This document shows positions 47,461-58,707 of a stretch of DNA of 64,000 bases, piece by piece. The stretch's first letter is position 1, and each line of letters begins with the position of its first letter. The position numbers and the translations under genes are program-made. Location of the stretch: assembly GCA_037043235.1 (NCBI GenBank), contig JAWRVZ010000030.1, positions 5,086,501-5,150,500 of the forward strand. Direction: 5' to 3'. The notes below the pieces were generated by a model that made no database searches, was not told the DNA's origin, and was given only the letters and a program-made list of their open reading frames with translations. This DNA comes from Rhodeus uyekii (taxonomy: Eukaryota; Chordata; Actinopteri; Cypriniformes; Acheilognathidae).

Positions 47461-48286
47461 TCATTAATTCATCTTTGTCATTAGGATATGTACCAAAACA
47501 TTTTAAGCTGGCTATTATTAAATCGCGCATTAAAAAAATCTTGGTCCTGATTGAATTAGTTAATTACTGGCCAATTTTGAATATTGGGATAAGGCTGTAT
47601 CCTAAAAAAAAAAAAAATCCTTTTAGAAAGAAATGGTCTCTGCGAGGATTTTAAGTCAAATTTAGACCATATCATGGTACTGAGAGTGCTTTTATTATAT
47701 ACAATCGATTTCCTCTTATCATCTAATAGTGGTTGTATATTGGTGTTAGTGTTCTTAGTGGATCTTAGTGCTGCATTTGATACAATCGGCCACAAAATTA
47801 TTTTGAATAGACTTGTAACATAAAATAAAATTATGTTGGCATTAGTGGAACTTCAACTGTATTGGTGAAAAGCAACGGTTCTAGTACTGAGCCTTGAGGT
47901 ACTCCACACTTGTGATCAATATTACATCTCTTCATATTGATCACAAGTATGGAGTACCTCAAGGGTCAGTACTAGGACCATTGCTTTTGAGCCTCAATAT
48001 GCTACCCTTGGGAGACGCATGGCATTGGAATCCTTCATTAGCACCCTTCGTTAAGAAGCATGGCATTAACTTTCACTGTTATGCTGATTTTACTCAGCTC
48101 AATATTTCTTCGCACTCTAACAAAACTTACAAATTCACAAAATTAACGGAAAATATAATTGATATAAACAAATAGATGACTTTTATTTGCCTATTACATA
48201 ATTCTGAAAAAAAAACAGAGATTCTAATTATTGGACTAAAACATCTGCAAGTAATAACCTAGAATATTGTCCAACACTTGATGACT

Positions 48287-50126
48287 ATTGCATTCAGAAA
48301 GGCCTTAAGATCAGCTAGATCTACTTACTTTTCTACCCTCTTAGAAGAAAACAAATACAACCCTAGATATTTATTTGATACAGTGACTAAATTAACAAGA
48401 AATAAAGCCTCAACCCCTGATGCTTTAAATCAGCACAGCACTAATGACTTCATGGACTTTTTTACTTGCAAAATTCATAATATTAGAGAGAAAATTATAA
48501 CCATGCAACCGTCTACTACAATATTCCAAAATACAGTACATTTTAGTGTCCCTGAAGAAAAATTTCACTACTTCATTGCTATTGGGGAGGAAGAATTGTC
48601 TAAACTCGTTAAATCATCAAAATCAACAACATGTATGCTAGACCCAATACCGACTAAGCTACTGAAAGAGATGCTTCCAGAGATCATAGATCCTCTTCTT
48701 AATATTATTAATTCTTCTTTGTCATTAAGATACGTACCAAAAACCTTTAAGCTGGCTGTAATTAAACCGCTTATTAAAAAACCACAACTTGATCCTACAG
48801 AATTAGTTAATTACAGGCCGATATCGAATCTACCTTTCTTGTCAAAGATTCTAGAAAAGGCAATATCTTTACAACTATGTTCCTTTCTAGAAAGAAACAG
48901 CATCTATGAGTATTTCCAGTCAGGATTTAGACCATATCATAGTACTGAGACTGCTCTCATTAGAGTTACAAATGATTTGCTCTTATCATCCGATCGTGGT
49001 TGTATCTCTCTGTTAGTGTTACTGGACCTTAGTGCTGCATTTGATACAATTGACCACAAAATCCTTCTGAATAGACTTGAAAATTATGTTGGCATTAGTG
49101 GAGTTGCATTAGCCTGGTTCAAGTCATACTTATCTGACCGTTATCAGTTTGTAGCAGTAAATGAGGAGATGTCATATCGGTCAGGGGTTCAGTATGGAGT
49201 TCCTCAGGGTTCAGTACTAGGACCATTGCTTTTCACCCTGTACATGCTTCCTTTGGGTGCAGTTATTAGGAAGCATGGCATTAGCTTTCATTGTTACGCT
49301 GATGATACTCAGCTCTATATTTCTTCTCATCCTGATGAAACAAACAAATTCACTAAATTAACAGAATGCATAACTGATATAAAAAAATTGGATGAATAAT
49401 AACTTTCTACTGCTTAATTCTGAAAAAACAGAGATTCTAATTATTAGACCAAAAAGTTCAGCACATAATAATCTAGACTACTGTCTAACACTCGATGGCT
49501 GCTCTGTCAAGTCCTCGTCGTCAGTTAGAAACCTGGGTGTGCTCTTTGATACCAATCTTTCATTTGAAAGTCATGTTTCTAGCATCTGTAAAACGGCATT
49601 CTTCCATCTTAAAAATATATCTAAATTGCGACATATGCTCTCTAAGACAAATGCGAAAAAGTTAGTTCATGCGTTCATGAGTTCAAGGCTAGATTATTGT
49701 AATGCTCTACTAGGTGGTTGCCCTGCACGCTTAATAAACAAATTCCAGCTGGTCCAAAATGCAGCAGCTCGAGTTCTTACTAGAACCAGGAAGTATGAGC
49801 ATATTAGCCCAGTTCTGTCAAACCTGCACTGGCTTCCTATTAAACACCGAATACATTTTAAAATCTTGCTAATTACTTACAAAGCATTAAATGGTTTAGC
49901 TCCACAGTACTTGAGCGATCTCTTAACATATTATAGTCCTTCACGTCTATTGCGATCCCAAAATACTAACCAGCTTATAATACCTAGAATATCAAAGTCA
50001 ACTGCTGGCGGTCGATCCTTTTCCTATTTAGCTCCTAAACTCTGGAACAGTCTTCCTATTACAGTTCAGGAAGCAGACACAGTTTAAATGTAGACTAAAA
50101 ACACATCTCTTCAACCTGGCATACAC
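48287..50126 (+). pseudogene. LINE ORF2 reverse transcriptase, frameshifted
   Basis: First frame (48278-49399, 373 codons) holds RT blocks: LVNYRPISNLPFLSKILEK, SGFRPYHSTETAL, LDLSAAFDTIDHKIL, YGVPQGSVLGPLLF and the catalytic YADDTQLY. A one-base shift near 49385 moves to the next frame (49392-50087) with NLGVLFDTNLSFESHV, SRLDYCNALL and LHWLPIKHRIHFK. A second shift near 50080 precedes the normal end KTHLFNLAYT. Endonuclease is missing through 5' truncation. L2/CR1 clade by these motifs. Not functional. Confidence 0.88.
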
Positions 50127-50808
50127 ATAACACATTATACATACATTTTTAATCCAAATCATGTAAAATGATTGTTAGGCTGCATAATTTAGATAAGCCG
50201 GAACCGGGAACATTCCCATAACACCTGATGTACTCGATACATCAGAAGAAGAATGGCATCTACGCTGATATTGGTCTCTGTTTATTCTGAGGTTACCGTG
50301 GTCAGCTGGATCCGGGCCGTATCCAGATCAGATGAAGGACCTGCACCTGGACACGAGCACAGCACTGCCCTGGGGTGTCTGCGGAGACCGTGACTCTACT
50401 AGACCCTCCCCTGTGACGATCATGAACCCATCTCTAACCGGACCAAATTGGACTTCATATTGGACATGAATTGTTGTATAATAATCATGCACCGTTTGGC
50501 TGTTGGCCAGAGGAGAACTGGTCCCCGGACTGAGCCTGGTTTCTCCCAAGGTTTTTTCTCCATTCTATTCTTCATTCGTTACGTCACCTGCCGGAGTTTT
50601 GGTTCCTTGCTGCTGTCGCCTATGGCTTGCTCAGTTGGGGAAACTTAACACTTAAAATTCATCAATTGTATTGATTCACCTGCTCTTTTGGGGCTTCTGT
50701 TCAGCCAAACAAACTTTGTTTATATTGTTTTTCCTGTAAAGCTGCTTTGAAACAATCTACATTGTAAAAAGCGCTATATAAATAAAGGTGACTTGACTTG
50801 ACTTGACT
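48287..50808 (+). mobile_element. Younger L2-type LINE, 5'-truncated
   Basis: Carries most of the RT, the C-terminal region, a 3' UTR and the 3' end GCGCTATATAAATAAAGG followed by repeats of TGACT. It is inserted inside an older copy of the same family: LINE sequence before 48287 continues in register after 50808. Confidence 0.85.
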
Positions 50809-52009
50809 GCTCTGTCAACTATTATCCGTCAGTTAGGAACCTGGGTGTGCTCTTTGATACCAATCTTTCATTTAAAAGCCACATTTCTAGAATCTGTAAA
50901 ACGAATTCTTCCATTTTAAAATTATATCTAAATTATGACATATTTTCACAAAGACAAATGTGGAAAAGTTAGTTCATGAGCTCAAGGCTAGATTATTGCA
51001 ATGCTCTACTGGGTGGTTGCCCTGCATACTTAATAAACAAACTCCAGCTGGTCCAAAATGCAGCAGCAAGAGTTCTTACTAAAACCAGAAAGTATGAATA
51101 CCCAGTTCTGTCATCACTGGATTAGCTCCCTATTAAACATTGTATAGTTTAAAATCATGCTAATTACCTACAAAGCACTAAATGGTTTATCTCCCCAGTA
51201 CTTGAGCAAGCATTATAGTCCTTCAAGTCTATTGCGATCTCAAAATTCTGTCCAGCTGATAATACCTAGAATATCAAAATCAACTGCTGCTGGTTGATCT
51301 TTTTCCTATTTAGCACCTTAACTCTGAAACAGTCTTCCTAGCGTTCTCCGGGAAGCAGACAGACTCAGTTTAAATCTAGAAACAATTTAAATCTATAACA
51401 CATTGTCAATTTCTATAATTCAAATCATGTAAAATGATTTTTAGGCTGCATAAATTAGGACAGCAGTAACCGGGAAAACTTTCCATGACACAAGAATGGC
51501 ATCGACATTAGACATTGACATTAGTCTCTCTGTTTATCCCAAAGTTTACCGCATTAAGCCATATCCGGGATGTATACTGATCAGATGAATAGCCTGTGCC
51601 TAGACATGACAACAACACAGCCCTGAAGTGTCAGAAGAGAAATAGCCAACTAGATAATCCCCTGCGAAGGCATCATTAACACAACATACGCGTTCAAACG
51701 CACATTCTTATAGACATGATTCAGGTCTTGGGGATTGGCACAGGGATAGTGGTAGTGTCATTTTTTTTGGGCTTGCACTTTAAAATCTATTTTGAGGTTT
51801 GCGTTCTCAGGCTGCCGTTGTCTTGTGGGTGGCTGTCCGGGAACGCGTTGAGATTTTTCCTAAGTTAATAACTAATGATTCTACAATGACAATGAATCAA
51901 TCGAAACTTATATAAGCTGGAAAATGACTTTATTATTGAGCTGCTGTACAGCCACAAACAATTTTCTTTGCATTATTTTCCTACTTGAAAATGAAGGTGA
52001 CTTGACTTC
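50809..52009 (+). mobile_element. L2-type LINE, old host copy (3' portion)
   Basis: Resumes exactly where 48286 stopped (GCTCTGTCAACTATTATCC, equivalent to GCTGCTCTGTCAAGTCC of the younger copy) and runs through a mutated ORF2 C terminus and 3' UTR to AAGGTGACTTGACTT at 52009. Confidence 0.8.
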
Positions 52010-53240
52010 ATACAAACAAGTAGCTCTGACTCAAACATTTGTAAAAATGTATCGCTGTAAGGCTTTGTACAGACGTTTTTTTTTTCATAGTTTGTGAAAC
52101 ATACATGCCACACTGTACAGCCCTGGGTTTAGTGTAGGTGGCAAGATATTTTCAAATGCAAAAGAGCATTGACAATTCAGACATTCATCAGACACTTCAC
52201 AATAAAATACCCTGAAATGTTCAAGAAGCAATGTAATATCATTTTGCAGAAATGTGTTTTTTCCAATAAATCTGGCTTGTGTCAGTGCAGTGTATACATC
52301 ACTGTGAACTTTCACCTCACAGTAACAGCCATCTGCTCCACCTCTTCGACATAAGCAGCCAATTCGGCCTTGTTTCCCTTTTTCTTACCAGCTGGAGCTA
52401 AGTTTAGCTACAATGCAGCTGACTGAACTGATTGAAAGGCACTCAAGGCACCCAGTTCTATGTGACAGTTATTCTGATCAAAACAGCAGTGTATAGTGTT
52501 AAGTATAGTGTTAAAGACATCACATTTTGCAAGAACAAAATTGGATTGAAAAACGCATTTGGTGGCTTGAATGTATGAGAGAAAGTGACATCATCTGTAT
52601 TTCTGTCTGATTGTGTGATTGGAAGCAATTCAAATATGTAACAAAATTTGAATCAGCTATAAAGCAGCTCTAGAGAAGATAACAATATAATTATTCAGTT
52701 CAAGTCTTGTTCTCATACAATAGTGTAAATGCAGTTAAGTAAATACAATGACTGAATTTCAAGTCTGTTTTAAACTAAAACCACACTAAACAAAAAATAA
52801 ATAAAAACCATCAACATCCTGTGTTTAAATAGCATGTGTCTGCTCTGATAATCTAACCTGCGAATTGTGTCAGGGGGTAGAATGAAAAGAAAAAGAAGCT
52901 AAATGAGAAAGAAATGGGCTACTGATATCAGGTACTGCCATCAAGCCACAATTTACTAATGCAGATATAGGTACACAGTGGCACAGTTTGTCTTTTCGCT
53001 ATGTGGGTGCAAGTGAGAAAGCCTCAGTTAGGTGTAAATTCCAAAAATAAAGCCTATTTCAGATTGCTGCGGAAAATGACACATGATTATATTCACTAAC
53101 TTTTGAATTACCTCAGATTTGTATTATGATTTTAGTTATTCAAGTAAAAAAGGCGTGAGTCACAAAGTTAAGCAAGTAAAATTTAAGCAGTGCTTGCAAC
53201 TGGAATAGAAAGCCAAAAATAAATATAGGCTTGTTAAACA
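52010..53240. other. Non-coding sequence
   Basis: No repeat recognised. A 76-nt AG/GT-bounded stretch at 52316-52391 on the minus strand was considered as an exon and rejected. Confidence 0.4.
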
Positions 53241-53245
53241 CATTG

Positions 53246-54036
53246 TGTCGTGTTGAGTGAAGGGATGGGACGAGGACTCAAGATGCAAAAGAATGGGGAT
53301 TTTATTATCATAAAAACAAAACAACAAAAACTACCCCAAGGGGGATAAAAACAAGACTTGACATTAACAAGGACAGCATAGAAAAAACCCCATAAAACGA
53401 CGACGAACCAGAACAAGACAGCAAACACAGAGGGAATAAATATACACAGGAAGAAGGGTAATTGAATCGGAAACGGCTGGGACAAAATCAAACTAATGAC
53501 AAGGAAAAGAGGAGGGAGGGGGTAACAGTGACAAGACATAAACTGCTCATTGCGCATCGCTGCATGTTCACATTAAACAAAGATGGCGACCAGCTGCGCA
53601 CGCAACACCAAACACAACATGAAAGCACGCGGCCGATGAAAACACAAACCGCTTACTACAAACACTGCACAAAGACACAAGACCACGCGGAACAAGCAGA
53701 GCTTGAAACCGCACCCACTCACATAGCGTAGAGCGTGCGAGAACGAGCCACCACTCGTCTCGCGCACTCACGACAAGGATGAACACATGGGTCATGAATA
53801 CCCGAACCTCGACACAAAACCGAGACCAAACAAGACCGTCTGGGGATCAGACATCATAACCCACACACAAGACGTTACACAGACAAGAGTGCGCGTGACT
53901 CGAACTCTCGAATCCGCATGCGCAGATTGATTCAATCTGTTCACACAAACACACAAAACACTAGACATACGGTAGTGTCAGAGCTCTGTCACAACACCAA
54001 GAGATAGACTAGACAGAATGTGGCAGAACCCTGACA
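53246..54036. mobile_element. Solo LTR 4
   Basis: 791 bp starting TGTCGTGTTGAG and ending GAACCCTGACA, flanked by perfect CATTG duplications (53241-53245 and 54037-54041). Shares the phrase GTGTCAGRGCTCTGTCA with solo LTR 1, so the two are related. No internal region. Confidence 0.88.
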
Positions 54037-54719
54037 CATTGAGCTATAATATTCCAACCTAGTTGGAGATATTTTTCAGACATGTGCCTACCAGACATGT
54101 ACAATATTGTAGCAGCACATTAATACTAGCTCTTGGCCATTGATATTTCAGCCATTTGTTTTACAATTAACCTTTGGAGCTCTGACAAATGCTCTATACA
54201 TGCATGCTGAATCTCACAGGGCAAGGAATTGATAAAGATTACAAGTTGCAAAAATGTTGCTGCACGCACAAGAATTTATGGGTTCACACACCGCAGAGGC
54301 GATCTCTTCAGCTTTCAATGCAATGCTTGAAACATGGAAAATTGACGGCGGTCAGTGATGTTGAGTTTACCCTGCGTAGCACACACTTTGCAATTATCTG
54401 TCAACTTATCTGATGGGACAGCAATATGCAAATGACTAGTGGGCCACTTTGAGCATCCGTTATTCATGTACTCGCACTTACTCAGTATCCAAATTCAGTT
54501 GGGAATGCGACCAAAAATTCAGCGAGATGTTACAACAAGGTGGAACAGTACTTTTTATATGCCGAGAATCCTCTTAGATCAATCGCAGCTTATAGAGCAG
54601 ATTATGTTCCGGGCGTGACATTAACTGCCCATCATTGGTGTTTAATTAAGAGCACAGTGTTAATTCTTCACCCATTTAGGGGGAGATGAGTCCATCTGGA
54701 GCATCTTCAGCGGATGTAC

Positions 54720-55837
54720 CGTATTTTTCGCCATATAAGATGCTCCGGAACATAAGACGCACCCAATTTTAAAGGAGGAAAATCTAGAAAAAAAAAGATT
54801 CTGAACCAAATACCGTAGTAAAATATTTTATATCAAGTGTATAAAGTAAACAGCACAAAAAACATAAAACAATTTTATGCCAACCATGTAACATATTTAG
54901 AACTATCTTTACTCTCATTAACAGTCAGTAAAGTCAGTAAACAGTGAAAGTAACAAAAATAAGGCTGTAATGTTTTTATTCGAACTCCAATAATTTGTGT
55001 GTAAACCCCGAAGTGGGGTGTTGTACCGAAATCTGACTCCCCGGACAAATCTCACTCCCCTCACTAACATCTAGATTTTTCTGCAGCAGAAAAATACACC
55101 TGTGAAAATCTCACTCCCCTCACTAACTCTGGTTTAAAAGCTCACAGACTCACCATATGATGAGACAATAAGAAAAATATGGTGAGTTATTTTTTTTTTT
55201 GCTGTGAAAATCTGACTCCCCCTGGTAAACCCATACTATAATTGTTACAACCAAATGCTTTTGAGCAAAGAATGTCCATACCATAATGAGATAATAAAAT
55301 AAATATGTTAAGTCTGTGAGCTTTTAAACCAGAGTTAGGGATGGGAGAGAGATTTTCACAGGTGTATTTTTCTGCTGTGAAAATTTGACTCCCCCTGGTA
55401 AACCCATAGGCCTACTATAATTCATTATAACTGTAATATAATTTCATTTTCTGCTTATTTATGTAAGCGTACAAGTCGGTTTGGAGGCGAATATGCTCAA
55501 TGAAGTGCGTTCACCTCGATGCAGCGCGTATTAATGCGCGCACGTAGGGGAGTGAGATTTGTCCGGGGAGTCAGATTTCGGTACAACACCTGGCGAGACG
55601 CGAGTCACCACGGAAGCAGAGAACGCGGCTCACAAGTGCAACTGAGAGAAGTGAAACTAAACCAAGAGAAAGAAGCGTGACTCACAGAGAGTGAAGCGTG
55701 AGCGCCAAACGTCATCAACCACGGCTATGGCCGTGGCCGCGCTCCACAGATTCTTTATATCCGTCGGATAGGACGCACCAACTATTCCCCCCAGTTTTGG
55801 GGAAGAAAAAATGCGTCTTATGCGGCGAAAAATACGG
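54720..55837. mobile_element. TA-target element with CCGTATTTTTCGCC ends
   Basis: CCGTATTTTTCGCCATATAA at the left pairs with CTTATGCGGCGAAAAATACGG at the right; TA duplicated at 54718-54719 and 55838-55839. Tc1/mariner-type ends. Removal restores the hAT frame GAT GTA ATT. A further fold-back element is nested inside. Confidence 0.82.
55017..55590. mobile_element. Multi-layer fold-back element
   Basis: Outer arms of about 45 bp: GGTGTTGTACCGAAATCTGA at the left and the complement at the right end. Inner arms: 55083-55165 (AAATACACCTGTGAAAATCT...) pair with 55306-55378. A third phrase, GACTCCCCCTGGTAAACCC, is directly repeated at 55212 and 55389. Possible 3-bp TGG duplication. No coding capacity. 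Confidence 0.7.
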
Positions 55838-56007
55838 TAATTCCTTCAATTGTTGCGCTACTAAGCAAGAACCTTGAAACTGATCAGGGAGTAAAAACCT
55901 GTAAAAAAACTCTTTTAGATGCATTTTGCTAAAATTGAAAAAGCGTTTTTCTCAGAACCTCTTTATAGTATCGCAACACTACTAGACCGAAGATACAAAG
56001 ATAACTA

Positions 56008-57009
56008 CAGTAATACCTCGGTTTACGAGCGACTTGGTATACGAGCAAATCGGTGTACGAGCATGGAGGGTCAAATCGGTGTACGAGCATTGTATTGTAT
56101 TGTAGCGGTGTACGAGAAAAAATTTCCCTCACCCATTTTTCCACAGTTTTGTGTGGAAAAAGTCCTAACGCTCAGCATCCTTGTGCGCATTTTTACATGA
56201 AATATCCTAATGACAGCCTCTCATAACACAGTCAGGAGGTTCCAACCCCTTTATAACCCCTTAACTCATTCATTGGCTGCATCATTCACCACAGTTATAC
56301 TTTTATAAGTGATTTACAGAAGTTTTACCTCATATTCTAAACATTAATTAATTGTGATCGCTATTGTTCACGTAGTGAAATATACAAGTACAGTACCTCT
56401 AAGCAGTAACTGTCACGGTTCATGAATTTGTTCTCTCGCGGCTCCCGCGAATTTGTTCGTTCGAGGCTCCCGCGAATTCGTTCGTTCGAGGCTCCCCCGA
56501 ATTCGTTCGTTCGAGGCTCCCGCGAATTCGTTCTCTCGCGGCTCCCGCAAATTCGTTCTCTCGTGGCTCCCGTGAATTCGTTCGTTCGCGGCTCCCATGT
56601 TCCACGACTTTAACTCTGGATTATCACTTCATTTGTTTTCTGCACTATTATAATAAATTCATTCATTTGCTTTCATCCTTGCTTTCCCCGGTCCCCCCTC
56701 CTCCCTCCTCTCTCTCCTCCAAGCAGGCTGCTCAAACCTGAAGTGCATTACAGTAAATTGTCAAGTATTTTTAGAGTTTAATTGTCAATTATTAATTAGA
56801 ATTTATATGAGATCTTAATGGTTACAATTTTAACTGCAATTAATAGGGTAAAACCCAAAAAATATTTAAAATGGACATTTGTGGTCATGTGGAACGAATT
56901 AAGTGATTTTTAGTGCATTCTTATGGGGAAACTTGTTTTGGTGTATGAGCATTTTGGTTTACGAGCTCGCTCTTGGAACAAATTAAACTCGTAAACCGAG
57001 GTATTACTG
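56008..57009 (+). mobile_element. TACGAG-family Tigger-like element, copy 4
   Basis: Starts CAGTAATACCTCGGTTTACG and ends CGTAAACCGAGGTATTACTG, TA on both sides. Its core carries a seven-unit 25-bp tandem array. Removal restores the hAT transposase codons GAT AAC TAT TTC GAT, confirming the boundaries. Confidence 0.88.
56424..56598. repeat. 25-bp tandem array, 7 units
   Basis: Units of GAATTCGTTCGTTCG plus AGGCTCCCGC with small changes. A single similar unit-like sequence occurs in copy 2 near 25745-25812. Because 25 is not a multiple of 3, open frames with a 25-residue period appear on both strands; they are not genes. Confidence 0.93.
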
Positions 57010-57529
57010 TATTTCGATATGGACAAAAAGCAGGGAGTGCGCATGATGCTGGAAGCACAGCTGGATTTGAGCAACGAAAATGGGGGAAAAGACACAGTGC
57101 ACCACCCAGTAGACATCCCGATAGCCAAAAAGTTGCGCAAGGAACACAAACAGTCTGTTTGACATGTTCACAAAGTTCTGGAGAAACATATATCACATGG
57201 ATTTGGGATTACACCAACCATGCCACAAATGGATGTATACAATGCAGAAATTCTTTCAAAAATCCAGTTGAAAGAAATGAGAGTCCTCTTCAAAACTGGT
57301 GTGTTAATCAAGGTCGCTTTCCATTTCTTATGCAAACTGCATGCAAGTATGTGTGTGCACTGTGCACAAGGACTGACAGTGAATGATTTTTCAGTGCTGC
57401 AAACAAAAGAAACAGACTGCATTGTGAAAAGCAGAAAAGCTTATTTTTATAAAGAAAAACTTGCCTCTGTTTCTAAAGCAGCAACCTTAATTCTTGAAAA
57501 CAGCAAAATGGACTGAATTAACTGTTCCT

Positions 57530-57903
57530 CAGCTTTTAAACTGTGTTGTGTCATAATAATTTTAATAAGATTATTTTGTTAAGAAGGAATGTTTTATTGT
57601 AAAAAAAAACAAAAAAAACAAAAACTCTTTGAAGTTTGTCATTTCATATTTTAATCTTTGTTAAACTGATTTGTTCACTTGAAATTATTCAATGTTCTGT
57701 TGTGCACCTTGCACAACGACTGAGTTTTTAAGCTATGTTGTGTCATTATAGTTAAATATGAAACTCTTGTTTAGAAGGAATGTTTCATTTATTACCAGGT
57801 ACATTCTTTGAAGTTTTTCATGACATGTTTGCATATTTTTAATATTTGTTAAACAGATCTGATCTATGTTCAATTTAAATGATTTGATGTGCACCTTGCT
57901 CAA
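57530..57903. repeat. Diverged 187-bp tandem duplication
   Basis: TGTGTTGTGTCATAATAAT near 57541 through TGTGCACCTTGCACAACG near 57703 is repeated at 57730-57900 (GTTGTGTCATTATAG ... TGTGCACCTTGCTCAAG). Lies just after the hAT pseudogene and may be its subterminal region. Confidence 0.7.
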
Positions 57904-58295
57904 GCGCCAAAAGAAAACCATTGTCCAAAGCTGGCTCAAATATTTTGGACAAAACACACAGACTGCACTTGAGTGGGGGAAGGCAGTCAGTTTTTTCCAA
58001 AGTAGAAAATGTTATACCTGATATCTAAATTAACTGCACTGTCATTATTGATTAAATGTTCATAAATAAATAAATAAATATGTTCCATAATATGTCAAAT
58101 TTGAGTTAATGTTTTTGATAAAAGAAATACACGATAGCAAAAATCACCTCTGAAGGAATTTTCTTATTGTATTTTATTTCTTTGTGCCTCTCTTATAATG
58201 TTGGTCAGTTGAATGTTATGTTAAATGGATCCAACCCATGTTCAGTGAAAATAATTTGATGCAGAATTAAAAACCTAGTGCTGTAAATATCAGTG
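57904..58295. other. Non-coding sequence left of the DIRS element
   Basis: AT-rich with a short AAAT run near 58068. No gene. Confidence 0.4.
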
Positions 58296-58300
58296 AAAAC

Positions 58301-58506
58301 GTCTCAGGTTACGTATGTAACCATAGTTCCCTGAAGAGGGAACGAGACGCTGCGTCGAACGCTTGGGGAATCCTTGGATGATGTCCGCGCGAAGCACAAT
58401 ATGTAAACTTCCGGCGCGCGCGCGCGCGTGCGTGAGTGACAGGCGCAGATCGGTGACGTCACGAACCAGTTGATAAAAGAGCGCCGGAACCCGGAAGCGG
58501 CAGCTT
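58301..58506. repeat. DIRS left (3') terminal repeat
   Basis: 58349-58506 is the inverted match of 63363-63517 with only a few differences, mainly in a CG-repeat length. The outermost 58301-58356 is complementary to the internal region at 58555-58610. Confidence 0.9.
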
Positions 58507-58554
58507 AGAGTTTGTCTGAAGCAAGCCCGGAAGGCGCGAGGAGCTGAGGCCAAA

Positions 58555-58654
58555 GACGCAGCGTCTCGTTCCCTCTTCAGGGAACTATGGTTACATACGT
58601 AACCTGAGACGTTCCCTTTCAAGGGAACTCGCGCTGCGTCGAACGCTTGGGGAA
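58555..58654. repeat. DIRS internal complementary region
   Basis: 58555-58610 is the complement of the left outer end (58301-58356) and 58611-58654 the complement of the right outer end (about 63493-63535). The junction between them reads GACGTTCCC, with the central GTT expected as the overlap where the two termini join in a DIRS circle. Confidence 0.88.
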
Positions 58655-58707
58655 CGATATACCAACGCCACCTCAGTGACGAAGGCCGACGAGTGTCTCG
58701 TAGCTCA

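Larger units (their letters stand above)
44936..48286 (+). mobile_element. L2-type LINE, old host copy (5' portion)
   Basis: Broken ORF2 sequence in + orientation. Near 44980-45100 fragments of the endonuclease are visible (PPRHHTDFIKEFSDFLSEL and a GDFN-like motif). Then comes the linker, the RT start near 47480, and the RT region to 48286. Three things interrupt it: the SINE at 45772, an LTR remnant with flanking unknown DNA at about 46575-47455, and an inverted duplication at 47868-47988. The element continues at 50809-52009 after a younger LINE inserted. Confidence 0.75.
54680..57490 (+). pseudogene. hAT transposase pseudogene (C-terminal half), split by two insertions
   Basis: Three segments read in one direction: up to 54719 (SPSGASSADV), 55838-56007 (IPSIVALLSKNLETDQG, KKTLLDAF, SIATLLDRRYKDNY), then 57010-57490 (FDMDKKQG; NQGRFPFLMQTACKYVCALC and TRTDSE). 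The last is the hAT dimerisation domain (normally ...CxPxTSTxSERLFS). The TA-target elements at 54720 and 56008 sit exactly between codons that rejoin when they are removed. Internal stops and frameshifts are also present. ZBED-like hAT by these motifs; terminal repeats not found. Confidence 0.75.

Noticed and set aside
52316..52391. Minus-strand exon with GKKKGNKAELAAYVEEVEQ
   Set aside because: AG and GT borders exist, but it would end in phase 2 whereas the first visible slc24a3 exon needs a phase 1 partner; no family similarity.
56424..56598. CRISPR-like array
   Set aside because: Units are contiguous 25-bp repeats without unique spacers, in a vertebrate transposon core.
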